From contig JABDPL010000310.1 in assembly GCA_013042825.1 (NCBI GenBank), forward strand, positions 1-13,521: DNA of 13,521 bases, given 5' to 3'. Positions 1 through 7,606 of this stretch are shown here, piece by piece. The translations under genes and the position numbers were made by a program. This DNA comes from Flavobacteriaceae bacterium (GTDB lineage Bacteria; Bacteroidota; Bacteroidia; Flavobacteriales; Flavobacteriaceae). Position 1 is the first letter of the stretch. Each line of letters starts with the position of its first letter. The notes under the pieces were generated by a model. The model was not told the origin of the DNA and made no database searches. It saw only the letters and a program-made list of their open reading frames with translations.

Positions 1-863
1 AAGGTTTGGACAGCATCGTATTGGAGAAACTCGGACTCCAGAGTGCTGCCCCTGACCTTCAAAGTTGGAATGAATTTCTAAGCAGGCATAAAAATCCGAA
101 AAATGAGGTCACCATCGGACTTATCGGTAAATATGTAGAACTTCAGGATTCCTATAAATCAATACTTGAATCCTTTATTCATGCAGGTGCGGCGAATGAG
201 GTCAGGGTTAATGTTGAGACCATTCATTCAGAATATCTGAGCAAGGAGAACATCAAACTGAAATTGTCACATCTTGACGGTGTGCTGGTTGCTCCCGGTT
301 TTGGTGAACGCGGAATAGAAGGCAAGATAGAGGCGGTACGTTATGTAAGAGAACATAATATTCCGTTTTTTGGTATTTGCCTTGGCATGCAGATGGCGGT
401 TATCGAATTCGCACGAAATGTTCTGCGATTGAAGGGTGCTAATTCCACAGAAATGGATGATAATGTTGCCCATCCGGTAATAGACCTCATGGAGGAGCAA
501 AAAGCTGTTACACATAAAGGCGGTACCATGCGACTTGGTGCATGGACCTGTGCTCTGAAGGAAGATAGTATTGCATACAAGGTTTATAGCACAAATAAGA
601 TTTCCGAGCGCCATCGGCACAGGTATGAATATAATGAAGTCTACAGGGAACAGATCGAGGCAGCTGGAATGATCGCCTCCGGAATAAATCCCGATACCGG
701 ACTTGTGGAAATCGTCGAATTGCCCGCACATCCGTGGTTTGTTGGGGTACAATACCATCCCGAATATAAAAGCACGGTGTCAAACCCCCACCCGCTGTTT
801 GTTGCATTTGTGAATGCTGCCCTTGTATATTCCGAATTGAAAACTAATGCCACTATGGCATAA
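1..863 (+). CDS. pyrG: CTP synthase, C-terminal part (5' end outside the window)
   Basis: CTP synthase makes CTP from UTP, ATP and glutamine, the last step of de novo pyrimidine nucleotide synthesis, in the cytoplasm. Only about the last 287 residues are here; the reading frame is open to the left edge (first full codon at 3-5), so the TTG at 6 is not a start. What is present is the linker after the synthase domain and a complete class I glutamine amidotransferase domain: the oxyanion-hole glycines in APGFGERG (about 291-314), the nucleophile Cys in GICLGMQ (codon 378-380), and the partner His and Glu in QYHPEY (756-764). The ammonia-producing half therefore looks intact. A typical family member has about 540 residues, so roughly half is missing to the left. 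yidC follows after 89 bases on the same strand with no hairpin seen between them, so they may share a transcript. Confidence 0.97.
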   Translation, partial: GLDSIVLEKLGLQSAAPDLQSWNEFLSRHKNPKNEVTIGLIGKYVELQDSYKSILESFIHAGAANEVRVNVETIHSEYLSKENIKLKLSHLDGVLVAPGFGERGIEGKIEAVRYVREHNIPFFGICLGMQMAVIEFARNVLRLKGANSTEMDDNVAHPVIDLMEEQKAVTHKGGTMRLGAWTCALKEDSIAYKVYSTNKISERHRHRYEYNEVYREQIEAAGMIASGINPDTGLVEIVELPAHPWFVGVQYHPEYKSTVSNPHPLFVAFVNAALVYSELKTNATMA

Positions 864-952
864 CGGGTAATGTGGATGAATTTTTGATTAAGAGATAGGG
901 TTGCCTTGGGATAACCAACAGCAAATTCACACTACCAATCATTAGAACATAA

Positions 953-2857
953 ATGGAAGAAAAGAAATTAGATATAAATTCGATAATAGGCTTTGTCCTG
1001 ATATTCCTGATATTGATCTGGATGTTATACCAGAATCAGCCTACACCGGAAGAAATTGAAGCCGCTGAAAAAGAAAAGCAGGAGCAGGTTGAAGAACCCC
1101 AGGATGAAAAGCAGGAAGCTGATGTAATTCAAACCGAGCCGATCGATTATACCGCGACAGCAGCTACAGACTCATTGCAACTGGAGCAAATGAAGAGTCA
1201 GCTTGGGGCATTTGCCTATTCCGCAACATTGCCCTCTGCAGCCGATGATTTTACCGTTCTCGAAAACGATCTCCTGGCGTTAAAGATCAGTAACAAAGGT
1301 GGATTTATTTCAGAAGTACATCTTAAGGAATTTGTTGATCATGATTCGGTTCCCATATTTCTGGTAAGGGATAACAATGCCGACTTCAATATTAACTTCG
1401 GAACCACCGACAACCGTATCATGAACACCCGGGATCTTTTCTTTGAACCGGAATTGACCACCTCCGGTGACAATCAGGTCCTGACCATGCGACTTAAGAG
1501 TTCAGATGATCGCTTCCTCGAGTATCGCTATGAGATGAAACCGGATGATTATTTGCTTGGCTTCGACATAAGGTCTCAGGGATTGAATCAGGTTATCAAC
1601 AGCTCCCGCGAGATCAATTTAGACTGGGTTCAGAAAGGATACCGACATGCAAAAAGTATTTCTTATGAAAATCGATATACCCGGCTGACCTATGGTCATG
1701 AAGGCGATAAAGTGTCAAAACTGGCGCAAATGTCTGATGATGATGAAGTGGAGGAAGATTTAGAATGGATCTCTTTCCGCCAGCATTTCTTTAGTTCCAT
1801 ACTTGTTCCGGATCAAACCTTTGCTACTGCGGAATTAGCTTCAAAAGACCTTGTAGAGGATGAGGATATCGACACGCTTTATACCAAAAGCTTTGCGGCA
1901 CGGGTCCCACTGCAGTTAAACGGAGGGGAGCTTAATTCCGGTATGAGCCTATATTACGGTCCTACCGATCACAGGGTACTCAAGAATTATGAAAAGAACC
2001 TGGCGGATAGTATTCCGTTTGGCTGGGGTATTTTCGGTTGGATCAATAAATCGATATTTATTCCCCTGTTCGCTTTCTTAAGTTCCATCTTACCTTATGG
2101 TATCGCGATAATTGTAATGACCATTGTGGTTAGGATCGTTCTATCTCCGGTATTGTACAAGTCTTATTTATCTCAGGCTAAGATGAGGATCCTGAAACCT
2201 GAGATAACCGAGATAAACGAAAAGTTCAAGGATAATCCGATGAAGCGGCAACAGGAAACCATGTCGCTTTACAGTCGGGCCGGAGCCAGCCCGATGAGCG
2301 GTTGCTTGCCGGCTCTTTTGCAATTACCTGTGTTCTATGCCCTATTCATGTTCTTTCCAACGGCTTTTGACCTCAGGCAAAGGAGTTTTTTATGGGCAGA
2401 GGATCTCTCTTCATACGATACCATTGCGGAATTGCCTTTCAGAATACCATTTTATGGGGACCATGTGAGTTTGTTTCCAATTCTGGCAGCAGTTGCGATT
2501 TTCTTTTATATGAAAATGACAACCGGACAGCAGATGACGGCTCAACCTACACAGGAGGGTATGCCCGATATGGGAAAAATGATGAAATATATGATCTATT
2601 TCTCACCGATACTGATGTTGATCTTCTTTAACAACTACGCCAGTGGTCTGAGTTTGTATTATTTTATCTCCAACCTGATCACTATAGGAATTATGTTAGT
2701 GATTAAAGGATATATACTCGATGAGGATAAAATCCATGCTACTATACAGGAAAAGAAGAAACGGCCGAAAAAACAAAATCGTTTCCAACGCAAGATGAAG
2801 GAAATGATGGAGCAGGCCGAACAGCAAAAGCAACTTCAACAGAACAAGAAGAAATAA
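953..2857 (+). CDS. yidC: Membrane protein insertase YidC (Oxa1/YidC/Alb3 family)
   Basis: YidC inserts proteins into the inner membrane, alone or with SecYEG. The 634 residues follow the Gram-negative layout: an N-terminal membrane anchor (about 10-27), a charged Glu/Gln/Lys-rich linker (31-60), a periplasmic beta-sandwich domain (about 95-345), then the conserved insertase core with membrane segments near 365-400, 450-470, 505-520 and 545-585. The conserved positively charged residue of the hydrophilic groove is Arg394 in VVRIVLSP, and the cytoplasmic hairpin (KSYLSQAK to SPMSGCLPALLQLP) is well preserved. The C-terminus (591-634) is a Lys/Gln-rich basic tail, which in this family helps bind ribosomes. 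The ATG at 953 gives the expected short cytoplasmic end before the first membrane segment; there is no Shine-Dalgarno sequence, normal for this phylum. The length exceeds E. coli YidC (548), mainly through the linker and tail. Confidence 0.97.
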   Translation: MEEKKLDINSIIGFVLIFLILIWMLYQNQPTPEEIEAAEKEKQEQVEEPQDEKQEADVIQTEPIDYTATAATDSLQLEQMKSQLGAFAYSATLPSAADDFTVLENDLLALKISNKGGFISEVHLKEFVDHDSVPIFLVRDNNADFNINFGTTDNRIMNTRDLFFEPELTTSGDNQVLTMRLKSSDDRFLEYRYEMKPDDYLLGFDIRSQGLNQVINSSREINLDWVQKGYRHAKSISYENRYTRLTYGHEGDKVSKLAQMSDDDEVEEDLEWISFRQHFFSSILVPDQTFATAELASKDLVEDEDIDTLYTKSFAARVPLQLNGGELNSGMSLYYGPTDHRVLKNYEKNLADSIPFGWGIFGWINKSIFIPLFAFLSSILPYGIAIIVMTIVVRIVLSPVLYKSYLSQAKMRILKPEITEINEKFKDNPMKRQQETMSLYSRAGASPMSGCLPALLQLPVFYALFMFFPTAFDLRQRSFLWAEDLSSYDTIAELPFRIPFYGDHVSLFPILAAVAIFFYMKMTTGQQMTAQPTQEGMPDMGKMMKYMIYFSPILMLIFFNNYASGLSLYYFISNLITIGIMLVIKGYILDEDKIHATIQEKKKRPKKQNRFQRKMKEMMEQAEQQKQLQQNKKK

Positions 2858-2887
2858 GAAAAGCCTTCCGTTACGGAAGGCTTTTCT
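2857..2887. terminator. Bidirectional intrinsic terminator between yidC and the FAS1 gene
   Basis: A perfect 14-bp inverted repeat (2857-2870 with 2874-2887) encloses a 3-base TTA loop. The core GCCTTCCG/CGGAAGGC (2863-2870/2874-2881) is GC-rich and is flanked by an A-rich left arm and a T-rich right arm, so both transcripts end in a U-rich run. It begins on the last base of the yidC stop codon and lies 23 bases beyond the stop of the convergent fasciclin gene, so it can serve both. Confidence 0.9.
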
Positions 2888-2909
2888 TTGCTATTAATCT
2901 AATTTCAAT

Positions 2910-3890
2910 TTATAATGGCGGTAAAATCACTTTATCAACTTCGTGAATTACACCGTTCAAAGCCTGAATATCAGTAGCTGTTATATTCGAAACGCGATCG
3001 TTTGCATCTATAACCTGAGGACCGGCATCAAGTGAAATGGTTATATCACCACCAAGCGTTCCTACCGTTTGACCTTGCTGCAGGTCAGACGCGCGAACGT
3101 TAGCCATGGCAACAGCGTGCATATCTAATGTAGCCTTTAAGGTAGGCTCAGGAATATCGTCAAGAGTTGCTACCTGTAGTTCTGTCAACAGGTCACCGAA
3201 GGCCGTATTGTCTGGAGCGAATACAGTGAATGGTGCTGGTGATGTTCCGTTAGGAATTGATAATGTAGTCACATAATCAAAGGTCAGGTCCTGACGTGTT
3301 AAGGCGGCTGTGAGCGTAGAGAAGTTTGGATCAGCGGTAACAAATGTTACTACAGTAGGAAGGCCGATTACGGCATCAACTACGTGTACAACTCCGTTTG
3401 AAGCACCCACATCTGGAGTAGTAACCGTGGCACCACCATTGAATTGTACACCGCTCGATGTGTTGTAATATAAGCTTAAGATATCACCGTCGGCGTTTGT
3501 AGCGTTCGTATTGGTATAACCAGCTCCGGCATTTAAAAGCACACCAGAACCAACCTGGCCGTTTAATACGTGGTTCTTTAAAACGTTGGTAAGAAGATCA
3601 ACGGGTACTGCTTCAAGGTTTGCGAATCCGTTATCCTGCAGGAACGCATCAAATGCTGCATTGGTTGGAGCAAGAACAGTGAACTGGCCACCGCTCAAGA
3701 GGCCAACAAGATCTTCGTTGGCAAGTAGTAATGCATCTACAAGAGTGGAGAGATCAGGATTAGCCTGGGCTAACTCTACAATTGTCGGATCTGGGTCAGG
3801 GGTATTGTCGTCATCATTGTTGCATGAAAGGACTAAGGCTGATAAGAAAAGTAAAGGGATGAATTTTTTCAGGTTAAAAATAAATTTCAT
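2910..3890 (-). CDS. Lipoprotein with two fasciclin (FAS1) domains
   Basis: This is a predicted envelope lipoprotein of 326 residues. It has a basic, hydrophobic signal peptide (1-22) ending in the lipobox LVLSC, so Cys23 is the expected lipidated residue. The next residues are NNDDDN, an acidic stretch at the place where Bacteroidota lipoproteins carry their surface-export signal, so it may be outward-facing on the outer membrane (inference). After a short Pro/Asp linker come two FAS1 domains, about 36-177 and 180-325. Each has the family's signature segments: FTVLAPTNAAF (70-80) and FTVFAPDNTAF (221-231) near the start, and GVVHVVDAVI (166-175) and GVIHEVDKVI (313-322) at the end. FAS1 domains are associated with adhesion; the ligand here cannot be told. 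It stands alone, convergent with yidC and divergent from the YwqK-like gene. The ATG at 3890 is chosen because it gives a full signal peptide. Confidence 0.9.
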   Translation of the reverse strand: MKFIFNLKKFIPLLFLSALVLSCNNDDDNTPDPDPTIVELAQANPDLSTLVDALLLANEDLVGLLSGGQFTVLAPTNAAFDAFLQDNGFANLEAVPVDLLTNVLKNHVLNGQVGSGVLLNAGAGYTNTNATNADGDILSLYYNTSSGVQFNGGATVTTPDVGASNGVVHVVDAVIGLPTVVTFVTADPNFSTLTAALTRQDLTFDYVTTLSIPNGTSPAPFTVFAPDNTAFGDLLTELQVATLDDIPEPTLKATLDMHAVAMANVRASDLQQGQTVGTLGGDITISLDAGPQVIDANDRVSNITATDIQALNGVIHEVDKVILPPL

Positions 3891-3916
3891 TTTTTTGAGT
3901 TTTTATGTTACGTTGT

Positions 3917-3924
3917 CAAAACTA
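3917..3924 (-). promoter_or_regulatory. Candidate Bacteroidota -7 promoter element for the FAS1 gene
   Basis: Read on the minus strand the bases are TAGTTTTG, an exact match to the phylum's -7 consensus TAnnTTTG, ending 26 bases before the ATG at 3890. The surrounding divergent gap (3891-3962) is very AT-rich, as promoter DNA often is here. No TTTG was found at the usual distance for the -33 element, so this rests on the -7 match and position only. Confidence 0.4.
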
Positions 3925-3962
3925 AATTAAAGTCCAAATAAAATGTTTAAGTTTATGTTAAA

Positions 3963-4673
3963 ATGATTGAACAAAAATTGATATTTAGTCTTTCGTTAAC
4001 ATTTCTTGCCTGTCTGGCCTTTTCTCAGGTGACCCTGAATCGATTTGATAGTGACGGTAAAAGGCATGGTAAATGGGCCAAAACCTTTGACAACAGTGAA
4101 CAACTGCGCTATGAAGGACAGTTTGAACATGGTAAGGAAGTGGGGGAGTTCAAATTCTATCAGATGATCGGTAAGGTGAGTAAACTTGCAGCGGTAAAAG
4201 AATTCAATCCCGATAACAACAATGCTAAGGTCAGATTCATTTCACTGAGAGGTAAAACCATTAGTGAAGGTATGATGAACGGCAAGAAATATATCGGTGA
4301 ATGGCGCTATTATCATAAGAATTCTGATCGATTGATGACAGTTGAGCATTATAACGAAGACGGGCAATTAGATGGGAAACGATTGGTTTATTATAATAAT
4401 GGTCAGCTGGCAGAAGAATTGAACTTTATCAAAGGCAAGCTGGAAGGTACATCGAATTATTACACCATGGCAGGAGTATTGATGAAACGTTACCACTATG
4501 AGAATAACGAGCTTCACGGTTTGTCTGAGCATTTTGATGAGGAAGGCAACCTTCAAATAAAGGGGCGTTACAAGCGGGGGAAGAAAGATGGCGTTTGGAC
4601 CTATTATAAGAATGGGGAAGTATGGGAGGAGAAGGATTTTTCATATGTCCCGAAATACAGATCCAAAAACTAG
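3963..4673 (+). CDS. Secreted MORN_2 / YwqK-like repeat protein
   Basis: This 236-residue protein has an N-terminal signal peptide (1-22), probably cut after AFSQ, so it is periplasmic or secreted. The rest is built from imperfect repeats with alternating Gly, Tyr, Trp and Asn-Gly turns of the MORN_2 type: HGKWAKTF (35-42), GEWRYYHKN (112-120), GKRLVYYNNG (138-147), EGTSNYYTMAG (161-171), HGLSEHFDEEG (185-195) and DGVWTYYKNGE (209-219). Databases often label such proteins 'YwqK family antitoxin', but no toxin-like gene sits nearby and the signal peptide argues against a cytoplasmic antitoxin. The role is unknown; the repeats may form a beta-rich binding surface. The ATG at 3963 is the only sensible start, because an in-frame stop (3948-3950) lies just upstream. 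Cys17 lies inside the hydrophobic stretch but makes a poor lipobox. Confidence 0.85.
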   Translation: MIEQKLIFSLSLTFLACLAFSQVTLNRFDSDGKRHGKWAKTFDNSEQLRYEGQFEHGKEVGEFKFYQMIGKVSKLAAVKEFNPDNNNAKVRFISLRGKTISEGMMNGKKYIGEWRYYHKNSDRLMTVEHYNEDGQLDGKRLVYYNNGQLAEELNFIKGKLEGTSNYYTMAGVLMKRYHYENNELHGLSEHFDEEGNLQIKGRYKRGKKDGVWTYYKNGEVWEEKDFSYVPKYRSKN

Positions 4674-4699
4674 GAAAAAAGCAATTAAATTAAGACACG

Positions 4700-4728
4700 G
4701 GCAGGTTCATCAGGACTTGCCTTTTTTT
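4700..4728 (+). terminator. Intrinsic terminator after the YwqK-like gene
   Basis: The arms GGCAGGTTC (4700-4708) and GGACTTGCC (4713-4721) form a 9-bp stem with two G-U pairs around a 4-base ATCA loop, followed at once by seven Ts (4722-4728). It lies 26 bases after the stop at 4673 and 58 bases before the mnmA ATG. It separates the two genes, so mnmA needs its own promoter. Confidence 0.85.
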
Positions 4729-4733
4729 ATTCG

Positions 4734-4741
4734 TAATTTTG
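4734..4741 (+). promoter_or_regulatory. Candidate -7 promoter element for the mnmA operon
   Basis: The bases TAATTTTG match the Bacteroidota -7 consensus TAnnTTTG exactly and lie 45 bases before the mnmA ATG, directly after the preceding terminator, which is where an operon promoter is expected. A TTG occurs upstream at 4717-4719 but the spacing is several bases short of the usual distance to a -33 element, so support is partial. Confidence 0.4.
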
Positions 4742-4786
4742 CTGCTGATTTTAATAATATAATCGACAAATCCATAAAATAAGTTG

Positions 4787-5974
4787 ATGAAACGTGTAAT
4801 TGTCGGACTTTCAGGAGGCGTAGACTCAAGTGTTGCTGCTTATCTGTTGAAGGAGCAGGGTTATGAGGTTATCGGTCTGTTTATGAAAAACTGGCATGAT
4901 GATACGGTTACCATCTCAGATGAATGTCCGTGGCTTGACGACAGTAATGATGCCATGCTGGTAGCAGATAAACTCGGTATCCCGTTTCAAACGGTTGACT
5001 TAAGCACCGAATACAAAGAGCGTATCGTAGACTATATGTTCAACGAGTATGAGCAGGGCCGTACGCCAAATCCAGATGTGTTATGTAACCGCGAGATCAA
5101 ATTTGATGTGTTTCTGAAAATAGCTGAAAATCTAGGTGCAGATTATGTAGCTACAGGACATTACTGCAGAAAGGCTAAAGTCGTAAGCGATGGTAAAACC
5201 TATTACAGCTTACTGGCCGGTATCGATAAAAACAAGGACCAAGCCTATTTTCTTTGTCAGTTATCCCAGCAGCAATTGCAGAAAGCTTTATTCCCTGTAG
5301 GAGAATTGACCAAGCCGGAGGTTCGCGAGATCGCTTCTTCACTGGGACTGGTTACCGCCGGAAAAAAAGACAGCCAGGGCTTGTGCTTCGTGGGAAAGGT
5401 GAGGCTGCCTGATTTTCTGCAACAGCAACTGAAACCCAAAGAAGGCCTGATAGTAGAAATTCCGAAGGAAAATATCCTATACAAACAACCCGAGCCCGAA
5501 TTTAATTCTGAGGAGGAAGAGCTGCAATACATGGCCAGGAAGATCGAATATGCTGAAAATGACGGCAAGGTAGTGGGTAAACATCAGGGCGCTCATTTTT
5601 TTACCATAGGGCAGAGGAAGGGTTTGGCTGTTGGTGGAACACCGGAACCCTTGTTCGTGATTCATACCGATGTTGATACGAATGTTATTTACACCGGGCA
5701 GGGTGATAAACATCCGGGACTATTTAAAAAAGCGCTGTTTGTTGAAGAGGATGAATTGCATTGGGTGAGACCCGACCTGGCATTAAAACCCGGTGAATCT
5801 ATGAAAGTAAAGGCACGGATAAGATATAGGCAACCCCTTCAAAAAGCCGCGCTTCATAAGGTGAAAACCGGATTGTATGTGGCCTTCGATACCCAACAAC
5901 CGGCTGTTACACAGGGACAATTCGTCGCCTGGTATTTAGAGGATGAATTAGTAGGTTCTGGAGTAATTTCTTAA
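4787..5974 (+). CDS. mnmA: tRNA-specific 2-thiouridylase MnmA
   Basis: MnmA uses ATP and relayed sulfur to thiolate C2 of wobble uridine 34 in tRNAs for Lys, Glu and Gln. The 395 residues include the ATP-pyrophosphatase P-loop GLSGGVDSS (7-15), the first catalytic cysteine Cys100 in NPDVLCNREIKF, the tRNA-recognition region around GHYCRK, and the second catalytic cysteine Cys200 in DSQGLCFVGKV. Both match the pair known in E. coli MnmA (Cys102, Cys199). FFTIGQRKGL (271-280) and the C-terminal beta-barrel follow. An acidic insertion at about 233-262 (QPEPEFNSEEEELQYMARKI) is absent from the E. coli enzyme. I chose the ATG at 4787 over the TTG one codon earlier, since it starts the protein exactly at MKRVIVGLSGG. 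It is the first gene of a four-gene run; the protease gene starts 24 bases after its stop. Confidence 0.97.
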   Translation: MKRVIVGLSGGVDSSVAAYLLKEQGYEVIGLFMKNWHDDTVTISDECPWLDDSNDAMLVADKLGIPFQTVDLSTEYKERIVDYMFNEYEQGRTPNPDVLCNREIKFDVFLKIAENLGADYVATGHYCRKAKVVSDGKTYYSLLAGIDKNKDQAYFLCQLSQQQLQKALFPVGELTKPEVREIASSLGLVTAGKKDSQGLCFVGKVRLPDFLQQQLKPKEGLIVEIPKENILYKQPEPEFNSEEEELQYMARKIEYAENDGKVVGKHQGAHFFTIGQRKGLAVGGTPEPLFVIHTDVDTNVIYTGQGDKHPGLFKKALFVEEDELHWVRPDLALKPGESMKVKARIRYRQPLQKAALHKVKTGLYVAFDTQQPAVTQGQFVAWYLEDELVGSGVIS

Positions 5975-5998
5975 CTTGCGGAGAAACAGGCTTGAAAA

Positions 5999-7606
5999 AT
6001 GAGAAAGAAGTTACTCTTCATTATAGCTTTGTTGTTTCAGCTCCAGATTTATGCCCAGGTCGAGGATGCGTGGGTCTATTTTAATGACAAGGAGAATGTA
6101 ACCCAGGCTATATCTAACCCCATAAGTATTTTAACGCAACAGGCAATCGACCGCAAGGCCGCCCATGGTATACCTATTGATTTCAGGGATGTGCCGGTTA
6201 ATGAAAGCTATATTACCCAACTAAAGAATGCGGCAGGGATTTCGGTATGGGCAAAATCGAAATGGTTCAATGCCGTTCATGTTCGAGGCACCCAATCTGA
6301 TATCGATGCCCTGCTTAACCTCAGTTTTGTTGATCAGATAGAATACGCCAATGGTGATCTGAATACAAGCAGGCGACCGGGCCCGACAGCGAATAAATTC
6401 GAAATTGAATCTACCCGGATAAACTTCAATTATGGGAATACACAGAACCAGGTTGAAATGCTGAACCTGCATCTGTTACATCAGTCTGATTACACAGGCG
6501 ATGGTATTGTCATCGCGGTGCTCGATTCCGGATTCCCGGGTGTTAATACAATTTCTGCCTTTCAGCGATTAAGGGATGCAGGCGATCTATTAGACGGCTA
6601 TGATTTTGTTGACCGTGATCCCGATGTATATGCTTTTGCGTCAAATGATCATGGTACCCGTGTACTGAGTACCATGGCGGCTTATGTCGAGGATCAGTTC
6701 GTAGGGACCGCTCCCGATGCCAGCTACTATTTATTCCGGACTGAAGACGTTTTCAGTGAGAATCCTGTTGAAGAGAGTTACTGGGTTGAGGCCGCCGAGC
6801 GAGCCGACAGCCTGGGAGTGGATATAATCAATACCTCTCTGGGATATAAATCTTATGACGATCCCGATTATACATATAGTTCTGCTGATATGAATGGGCA
6901 GACCGCTTTTATATCCAGGGGAGCCGGAATTGCTTCTGAAAAAGGAATGCTCCTGGTAAACTCGGCCGGGAATTCTGGTGCAAGTGGTGTTAATGCACCG
7001 GCTGACTCACCCGATGTATTTAGTATTGGAGCTGTCGATCAGAATGGGATGTACGCATCATTCAGTTCACAGGGTAATACCTTTCAGCCTTCTCATAAAC
7101 CCGATGTTATGGCAAGAGGGGCTTCAAGTTCAATCATAAATTCGGGAGGAGGTATCAGCCAGAATAACGGGACGTCCTTCAGTTCACCTATCCTAGCCGG
7201 TGGAGTGGCCTGCCTGATGCAGGCGGTACCTGACCTCAACGCTTCGGAAATTAAACAGATCATCAGAGAATCTTCATCCCAATATAACTTCCCCGATTAT
7301 CTCATGGGTTATGGTATTCCCGATTTCGACCTCGCGTTGAATAATGCGTTATCCCTTATAGATTCGGTAGAAGTTGATTTAAGGATCTATCCCAATCCTG
7401 TTGTTGACCGTTTGAATTTTATCTTTCCTCCCGACACCGAAAGTGTTCAAGTGTATATCTTTGATGCCCTGGGGAAAGTTATCATTGATGAAACTATTCA
7501 AGCTGAGAGTCCGTCGATCAACCTCTCGTCATTATCCAGCGGAATTTACTTATCACGCATGGAATCGGGACAGGAATCAAAAATCTTTAAACTCATCAAG
7601 GAGTGA
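5999..7606 (+). CDS. Subtilisin-type (S8) serine protease with type IX secretion signal
   Basis: This is a predicted secreted endopeptidase of 535 residues. A signal peptide (1-20, ending YAQ) is followed by an N-terminal prodomain-like region (about 21-125), the S8 catalytic domain (about 155-450) and a C-terminal type A sorting domain (about 460-535). The triad is complete: Asp176 in VLDSG, His218 in NDHGTRV and Ser393 in GTSFSSP, with the oxyanion Asn325 in NSAGNSG. The tail begins with IYPNPVVD and ends in SGIYLSRMESG and KIFKLIKE, typical of the domain that directs cargo through the outer-membrane type IX secretion system and is then removed. It would thus be released or anchored at the cell surface. 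The substrate is not evident. It lies 24 bases after mnmA, and its TGA is followed with no gap by the ATG of the next gene, so translation of the two may be coupled. Confidence 0.93.
   Translation: MRKKLLFIIALLFQLQIYAQVEDAWVYFNDKENVTQAISNPISILTQQAIDRKAAHGIPIDFRDVPVNESYITQLKNAAGISVWAKSKWFNAVHVRGTQSDIDALLNLSFVDQIEYANGDLNTSRRPGPTANKFEIESTRINFNYGNTQNQVEMLNLHLLHQSDYTGDGIVIAVLDSGFPGVNTISAFQRLRDAGDLLDGYDFVDRDPDVYAFASNDHGTRVLSTMAAYVEDQFVGTAPDASYYLFRTEDVFSENPVEESYWVEAAERADSLGVDIINTSLGYKSYDDPDYTYSSADMNGQTAFISRGAGIASEKGMLLVNSAGNSGASGVNAPADSPDVFSIGAVDQNGMYASFSSQGNTFQPSHKPDVMARGASSSIINSGGGISQNNGTSFSSPILAGGVACLMQAVPDLNASEIKQIIRESSSQYNFPDYLMGYGIPDFDLALNNALSLIDSVEVDLRIYPNPVVDRLNFIFPPDTESVQVYIFDALGKVIIDETIQAESPSINLSSLSSGIYLSRMESGQESKIFKLIKE

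Noticed and set aside
267..758. 163-codon minus-strand frame inside pyrG
   Set aside because: It is antisense to the conserved glutaminase domain, including the catalytic Cys, and resembles no family.
864..952. Promoter for yidC in the pyrG-yidC gap
   Set aside because: The best hit, TAGGGTTG, differs from TAnnTTTG at one position and has no -33 partner at the right distance; not strong enough to list.
3963..4673. Toxin-antitoxin locus suggested by the YwqK-like family name
   Set aside because: There is no toxin gene adjacent, and the protein carries an export signal.
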